This document shows positions 57,866 through 64,000 of a stretch of 64,000 bases of DNA, piece after piece. Origin of the DNA: Cladorhizidae sp. MBARI D1340-BT2. Lineage: Eukaryota; Porifera; Demospongiae; Poecilosclerida; Cladorhizidae. The notes under the pieces are model-generated. The model did no database searches. It saw only the letters and a program-made list of their open reading frames with translations, and was not told the origin of the DNA. The stretch is taken from the NCBI GenBank assembly GCA_028752905.1, contig JAQNBH010000002.1:18632430-18696429 (forward strand), read 5' to 3'. Position numbers and translations under genes: made by a program. Positions within the stretch are counted from its first letter, which is position 1. The number at the start of each line of letters is the position of its first letter.

Positions 57866-59545
57866 ATGATGAGCAGGAGTAACCTTGGAGTGTAGAAAAC
57901 ACAGAAAGAACATATATAACGGAATAACTACCACAATATGCCTGTACATACCAGCAACAGAGCCACCATAGTTGATGGACCAGGCAACTATATAGCTTGA
58001 CTGCATCCATGACTAAGCCCACAATGAGTAGGAAGTGTTGCCGGAGCCATTAACTCATCAGAGTTATATGAAGGAGAAGCATAACCTACTCCCACGAAAT
58101 TACCAGGGAAAAAATTATAATTCTAGAATTATGCTGGCATTTATAAAACTACTACTATTCTTGATGTAACATCAATTGAAATGCTTCACAAGATGATGTA
58201 GGGAAAAGACTAGCACTGGATCAAAAGCCTAGCACTGGATCAAAAGCCACAGCACATCTCACAGCTGTTACCACATCACAGTTGACTTCATTGCTTCCCA
58301 GTTGAGTATACATACTTTCTCGTTCATCTTCACTGCTGTCGCTCTTGGAGAAACTGGAATCATTTCACAAACTGTTCACTTTTTACAATTAATTTAGTAG
58401 TGGTCATTGCATTTTGCGCCATATGGTGCCTACGCCAGTGGGGGGGTTAATGAAGCATTAGCTGACTCTACATGGGCAGAGACCACAGCAGCAATGAGAC
58501 ATGTTATTTGCTGAGTTGTGTAGTAAAAATACAACAAGGAGAAACAAATTGCTTGGAAGCACACACTAGTGATGGATTCCCAGAAGCTCAGAGTTGGACA
58601 TTTACAGAACTCAGAATTAGACACTGATCTTGCTGGAGTGAAGCAGCTCTCCAACTCTCGTTAGTTTTCATTGTTGTTCTATTTATTAACTATTAGCTGA
58701 GGACCGCAAGGTGGAGCCACCAGGTGTTTTTTATGGTAATCAGTTGATGAACTAGCTAATAGTTAGAACCACAAACCAACTTCATACAACAGTAAAAGGC
58801 AACAAGACCATTGGTGCATTTTTAATTACTCACTTGGGATTTCATTTCCAGGTTGACCATTTGCCTTGTCAAGGCCCAATGAATCATCTGCATGAATATA
58901 AAACAACAGCACCAAAAATAATAACAATACATATTATGCATGCATGTACGTATGTTCTTTGTATGTTTGTTATATACATCACTCTACCACGTTACTGATA
59001 GGTGTATTATATATATTGGGCTGACATATGAAGAGACGTAAACAACTATTTAGAAATCACGTTTCAATGAATCTCACAAATTTGCAATAAGAATTTACAC
59101 CAACTATTATTATACTGCAAGGCTGTAGCCACCATGTTTTTTTTAAAGGTAATGAGGTTGATTTTGATGAAATAGAAAAGATCTAATAAATACATACAGT
59201 ATTGATGTATCTCTGTCTTGATCCATTTTCAATGTATGTATAGTACAGTTTGACATACTTATAATAAGTACAGTATTGGTGCACCTCTAATAAGTGCAGT
59301 CAGTCTTATGCAACCTCTGCATCTCTTAAAAAATATTAGTGCACCTCTAAGAAATATAGTATCATGCAGCCTCTAATAACCTTTATGAATAATAGTGTTG
59401 ATGCACCTCTAATAATCCTGCCTATAATACATAGAGCTTTGATGCACCTCTAAAAATACATTATAAATGCACCCTGATAATAAATATACAATATCGATGC
59501 ACCTCTAATAAATAAGGCATTGGGGCACCTCTAATTAGCAATATG
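57866..59545. other. Arm B outer part, no recognised gene
   Basis: Reverse-complement counterpart of 25185-26710 and 29979-30061, with the uninterrupted hAT target site near 57941-57955. It ends with diverged 'gcacctctaataa' repeats (59270-59545), the mirror of 25190-25345. Confidence 0.5.
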
Positions 59546-59621
59546 AAAGTAAGAAAAAAGGAAGGGCCATTATGAATCACTGCACACTTGTTTTTACACT
59601 AACCTGTTAATGCAATCACTT

Positions 59622-59690
59622 AGATGACCCTTTACCATTAAAAAAAAATCATATACAGCAGTCATTCTAAAATGATAAAGGGTCATCATT
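59622..59690. repeat. Small hairpin with GACCCTTTACC ends
   Basis: 'gatgaccctttaccatta' is mirrored by 'aatgataaagggtcatc'. Related to 19314-19384. Confidence 0.55.
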
Positions 59691-61929
59691 CTATAATTAT
59701 GTGGACAGGTACACAATCTTGTTTCCTTTTCATCAATATTGCAGTATTCTTTTGCTTTTTTGGTTTTGCTTGATTAGATGAGGACTCCACAGAGTTCCAC
59801 AAAGGCTAATGCCATGACTTACACTCTTTGTTTCGTCCATGTACTAAAATAATGATGTTGCTATTGTTGACTGTACTTATGTCAGCCACAACCACTTCAA
59901 GGACTTGATAACAGTTTCACAGAACTCGATCAAGCAAACAACAGATGTTCTGGTAGGTGACCGGCTACAGCCTTATTTGGACTTGGGAACAGTTTCCAAT
60001 GAGTAGGAACTCTACAACCCAATCAGTACAATGAGTGAGGGATATCTGTTCTTCTTATAATACATCTGTTAGCTTGATTGTGTCATTCACAAACTTACTG
60101 ATTGCTTTATACTGGAATTGAGAAACTGATTAGTCATGGATGTACATTAAACAATAGCAGCTGTAGCACAGAAAGTTCTATATAAATCATTCCTGATGAG
60201 GCTAGAGCATCTAGTCGAAATTTCGAGAGAGTAAATTTCTCAAGTTCATTATTGAGAAGGTCATTCTAATTGACCTGTTGTAGCGAGTGGATATTAAAGA
60301 AACCTAGAAACATGGAAACATAGAAACGTAGAAACATAGAAACATGGGAATATATAGAAACATAGAAACATGATGATGCCATTTACTGGTACCACAGTTG
60401 TTGTTTTTGTTGCCAGTTAGTGAAGGATTCGAGACATGCTTGAAGACTTCTTGGAGCAGCTGAAACCACACTTTAGGAAGCTAAGAAGCTGTTGATAAGA
60501 GTTCTAGTCAATATAAAAGCTATGGTTTCTTGTAGTTATGCAATCTGTCATACTGAAACCAACATAGCTAGCCATACTCCATGAATATCCTTGAAGGTAA
60601 ATTTCGAGGTTTTTTGCACTTCACACATTTTGGGAGGTTTGCCGGTTTTCTACCATAGCAATGGGTTCAAGGCTCACTGGAGTCTTTTGAGAGTTACTAT
60701 AACAACTGCAACCAGGCTTTTTTCTTGTTTCTATTTCTCCATATATGGAGAATAACTTCAATAGCATCTTTGTACTATTGCTGCTATTATTATTTAATCT
60801 TCAGAATGCCGGATAGCCAGCACCTTGGTATAAGTCTATTACCTATATCCTCTTTCAAAACTTGGCAATGTAAGGCATAACATTAGTATGGTTATGTAGT
60901 TGTTTTAAAAATATTAATAGGACATAGGAATATCTCGTATAATCTTTATATCCAACAGAAACTTTTGAATTGCGGGACATTCAAATCTCTCACACATACA
61001 AGCACACGCAGGCACACACACACACACACTATTGCATCTTACTTTGGTTCTTGAAATACTGATCGATATATACAGAGTAAAAGCAGAGAACAGTAGTAGC
61101 AGAGGCATTGTAACCCTAAAGAACAGCTTCCTAGGCGACAAAGCAAATGATTTCATCTTCGCAGCTGTCGGACTACCCGCAAATGTTTAGTCTTTTCGCG
61201 CGCGGGGTTGACAACTAAATCGGTCCCAAATTCACCAGACTACACGATCATCACATGCATGTAAGTTGTATGTTAATGTGTTGCTGTCTTTTGTGCAGGT
61301 CTGGGATAGTTAGCTATGATTACCTCAATAATAATAGCTACTTCTTCAGTCTCAGAATCCTACAAGTACATCATATTGTCTGCATTGTCAGATGGGTCCA
61401 GCCATTTCCCTAACTTTAGCCACTACAGCCCTAACTATACAGCCCCCTGGACAGACTCTTAAAAAGAGAGATGACAAATTATGTAGCCATAAAGGAAACG
61501 GCAAGATGGCTATTTACGATTTGAAAGTCTTTCAAGATGATGCCAATTTAGCTAATTTTATTTTAAGATAGAACATTATGAGAACCTGTATCAACATGGA
61601 ATATATTGCAAGTACTTTTGGTACCAAAATTACTTCATCCTTCTACTATATAGAGCAATGAAATTCAATTTGACAAAATGTCAATCAAATAACAAGTTTC
61701 CCCTCATGAGTACTTTTGAGGAAATAACTGTCAACATTATGTGCACTAATTTCAGTTTCAAAGTTCATGTGAGTTAGGGCAAAAAAACTTAAGTGCTTCT
61801 CTTTTTAAGTGCACCATAGATAATTACCTAAGAGTTAATGCTGGCCATTCATATGATATGAACATGAACTTTTAAGTAGACTAGTAAAAAAGCTTTGGCA
61901 GAAAGAGTGAAGATGTTAGGAAGAGTCGT
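59691..61929. other. No recognised gene; repeat pieces
   Basis: It includes a half copy of the foldback family (60196-60270, 'gctagagcatctagtcgaaa'), an 'aaacatagaa' short tandem repeat (60297-60372), the dispersed piece at 60413-60501, and a (CA)n run near 61008-61029. The minus ORF 60914-61156 has a hydrophobic start, but much of it overlaps the CA repeat. Confidence 0.45.
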
Positions 61930-63540
61930 ATGCAACATTGCTTCAAGAAATCAGCCAATATTTCTGGACAATCTTTTGTGAAACAGGCAACCACTTAGAT
62001 TTGCAATGACTGAAGTCATCATCTACTTTATTAGTGCTAGAGAGCTCATGGAAGTAGATGTGCCATCAGAAGTATTATAGGCAGAGATTCCAGAAGAGTA
62101 ATTTGTATAATACTATATAGGGCTTGTACATTGTGATGAGACATCACTTATTAGAAATGGGATAGTGACGGTTTTATTGAAGAGGTCCTTAACTGAGACA
62201 TATTCAGGGCTTGAAGAAGTTGATAGTATAAATTTTACTATGTTGTTCAAAAATATCTCAACTCACTTCAATGAGTCCAGTGAGCGTCACAAGTATTGAG
62301 AAGAGAGACTTTACACTGCATATATGCACGAGTGTGCATTTGCAGCAATTGCTTGGAGAAGGCCCTTTCTTTCAGGAAGTCTTTTACAAACAGGGATAAG
62401 CTCTTTCGGATGCATGAAATATTTTTGAGTGAGTAGCCAGCACAGAGAATATCAAGTTCTTTGGGTTGCCGTTGACAAATTTATGCTTGAACACCAACTT
62501 TCATTGCAGTGAGACCATCATGGCCCTGACCACAAAAACTATTCAAAGACAGCCAAATATTCTCCGATGTTGTTACGATCGCATCAACAATGTCAATCGC
62601 TCTAACTTGACATGTGCTACAAATTCTTCACTGTTGATAAAGCAAAGGCAAATTCTCTACATTATGAGGGCTCACTTTATGAGCTACAACAGAAAGCGGG
62701 AAAATGGCTGCCTTAGCCCTCAGAAACAATGGAAGACAGAATTAAGTCATGGCCAATGACATTGGTGATTTTATGTTGAGGCAGAAATATGCATTGTGTT
62801 TTTTGACTTGAGTTATTAACCTGATTATATAAGACAGGATCTCTTGCAGCATAGTCTTTAAAAGCAGTGCTAAGAAATTACCTGGATTCTTATCTCTGAA
62901 TAGTTTCTATTTCACCTCAAAATGGGAGCCCCTGTTTGACAAGAAATATTACACTTAACACAATTTGACAGATCATGTTTTTTTCATTTAGGAAATATTC
63001 AGTCATATCTTTAATGGAAGAAGTAGGATTATTCTTGGTAGCCTCAAAATGAAGGCATTCTAGATGATAGCAAAGTAAGGAGTGGCTACTTAAAATTGCA
63101 TTAAGGCTATTTGCAAACGAGTCTTTGTCTCTTCCTTAGTATTGGGAAGGTGAAGTGAACATGGTCCACAAAATACACCATCTTAACTGAGGACTGCATA
63201 AGAGTCATATATTTTGAGCCAAGAGTCATTAAATTTACTGTTGAAGCAAGAGTGGTTGGTAAGACGCTAGGTACTCTACATGATGAGAGGATAAAATGTA
63301 CTTTTTTATCACTGCAAAGATTACTCACTGCTTGACAAATGGACTCTATGGACTTGGTTGGTTCCAGTAGAGTACCAATATCATAGAATGGTGGTCAAGA
63401 GAGATGGTTTATGCAGAAGGGAGAGACCAGGATTATAATCAAGATTACCATCAAAAGCAGACAGCAAGTCTGAGAGTTCTGGAGTTGGTGGTTGTAATGA
63501 TAGACTGCTGGCATTGGAGCGGCACATCATTCTGGTTTCC
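61930..63540 (-). pseudogene. hAT/ZMYM-type transposase, very decayed
   Basis: On the minus strand, a TTF-like finger ('FNDSWLKIYDS', then 'DGVFCGPCSLHLPNT'; about 63130-63240) is followed by a core remnant around 62470-62600 ('IVDAIVTTSENIWLSL', 'FCGQGHDGLTAMKVGVQA'), the place where related proteins read C-x-GQGYDG-x-x-x-M. Further down is 'LLNTCDAHW' (about 62285), like the conserved C-x-TRW. Stops are frequent and no ends were found. It belongs to a different, older subgroup than the hATs at 26.7 and 30 kb. Confidence 0.5.
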
Positions 63541-63794
63541 TTAAATCAATAAAACAAAAGCTTCAGTAGGAGTAGCTAATTACAAAGCATTATATGCTTA
63601 CCAGCATTTTCTTGGGATTTCCTTTTACTAAAGAATGATCTAATGTCTATTCATAATGACACTGATCCTGTCTCTTCATACTTGACCATGAAGTGACTAA
63701 TTACCATGCAATTGTGGTGAGTAACTATGGGGTCAGAACATGTATACTGCTTATTGTATGAACATCATTAATTTGAAAAAAATGGGCTGCTATA

Positions 63795-64000
63795 GTAACT
63801 TTAGTCACCTATTGCCCTGGCCCTGACCCTAGCCACCACTTGCTGTAACTATAGTCCATTGCCCTGGCTCTAATCTTAGTCGCTACTTGCTGTAACCATA
63901 GTTACCTATTCTATATATCCACAACATGCTATAACTATAATCACAGATTTCTCTGGTTCTACTCTAGCAACTACATGCTGAAACTATAGTCACCCATTGC
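63795..64000. repeat. Minisatellite, about 60-bp unit, cut by the window end
   Basis: Three or more copies of 'ctgtaactatagtcacctat' plus 'tgccctggccctgaccctag', diverging between copies. Confidence 0.7.

Larger units (their letters stand above)
42765..59545 (-). repeat. Arm B of the large inverted duplication
   Basis: Reverse-complement partner of 25185-40805 in the same block order. Private content: a Gypsy element in the minisatellite (44774-47861) and about 5.3 kb at 49680-55010, where arm A has only about 35 bp (33960-33995). Arm B lacks the arm A hAT, Gypsy and small foldback insertions. Confidence 0.85.

Noticed and set aside
25185..59545. The palindrome as a pure assembly artefact
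   Set aside because: Arms carry different insertions with target duplications, different array lengths and many substitutions, which an artificial fold-back of one sequence would not show.

Overview
This is eukaryotic DNA, most likely from an invertebrate animal. It is AT-rich, has spliced-looking exons, and is dominated by degenerate animal-type transposons: Gypsy LTR elements, hAT elements with TTF zinc fingers, PIF/Harbinger, Tc1/mariner, a LINE, foldback elements and many minisatellites. The two host-type coding pieces, a carbohydrate sulfotransferase exon and a C11orf68/Bles03-like exon, also fit an animal. A demosponge or similar marine invertebrate is my guess, but the sequence alone does not prove it. 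I saw no tRNA, rRNA, CRISPR array or bacterial operon. Most ORFs are transposon fragments broken by frameshifts.

Layout. 1-6.6 kb: foldback and inverted repeats, an AT-rich tandem array, and a minus-strand exon with two tandem Bles03/DUF1917-like domains (2835-3748). 6.6-9.5 kb: a complete-ended but decayed Harbinger element (46-bp TIRs, TTA target duplication), a possible solo LTR and a hAT remnant. 9.5-14.2 kb: two copies of one LINE 3' end, the first followed by about 300 bp of (AAT)n, plus minisatellites. 14.2-17.6 kb: a minus-strand Gypsy element with conventional RT-RNase H-integrase order. 17.6-25.2 kb: dispersed repeats, foldbacks, a second minus-strand Gypsy deletion derivative, a Tc1/mariner remnant and several minisatellites.

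25.2-59.5 kb is the main structure: a very large imperfect inverted duplication. Arm A (about 25185-40805) reappears reverse-complemented as arm B (about 42765-59545) around a spacer of about 2 kb, which holds the sulfotransferase exon. The arms differ by private insertions. Arm A has a hAT element, a 3.6-kb Gypsy element and two small foldbacks. Arm B has a different Gypsy element and about 5.3 kb of extra sequence. For several of these the other arm keeps the empty site.

The two plus-strand Gypsy elements in the arms are unusual. One (36018-39652) has near-identical LTRs, a 5-bp target duplication, gag and protease, but a long coiled coil where polymerase and integrase should be. The other (44774-47861) has integrase sequence upstream of the RNase H tail, an order known from Gmr1-like elements. 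59.5-64 kb holds foldbacks, a very decayed hAT remnant and a minisatellite that runs off the window.
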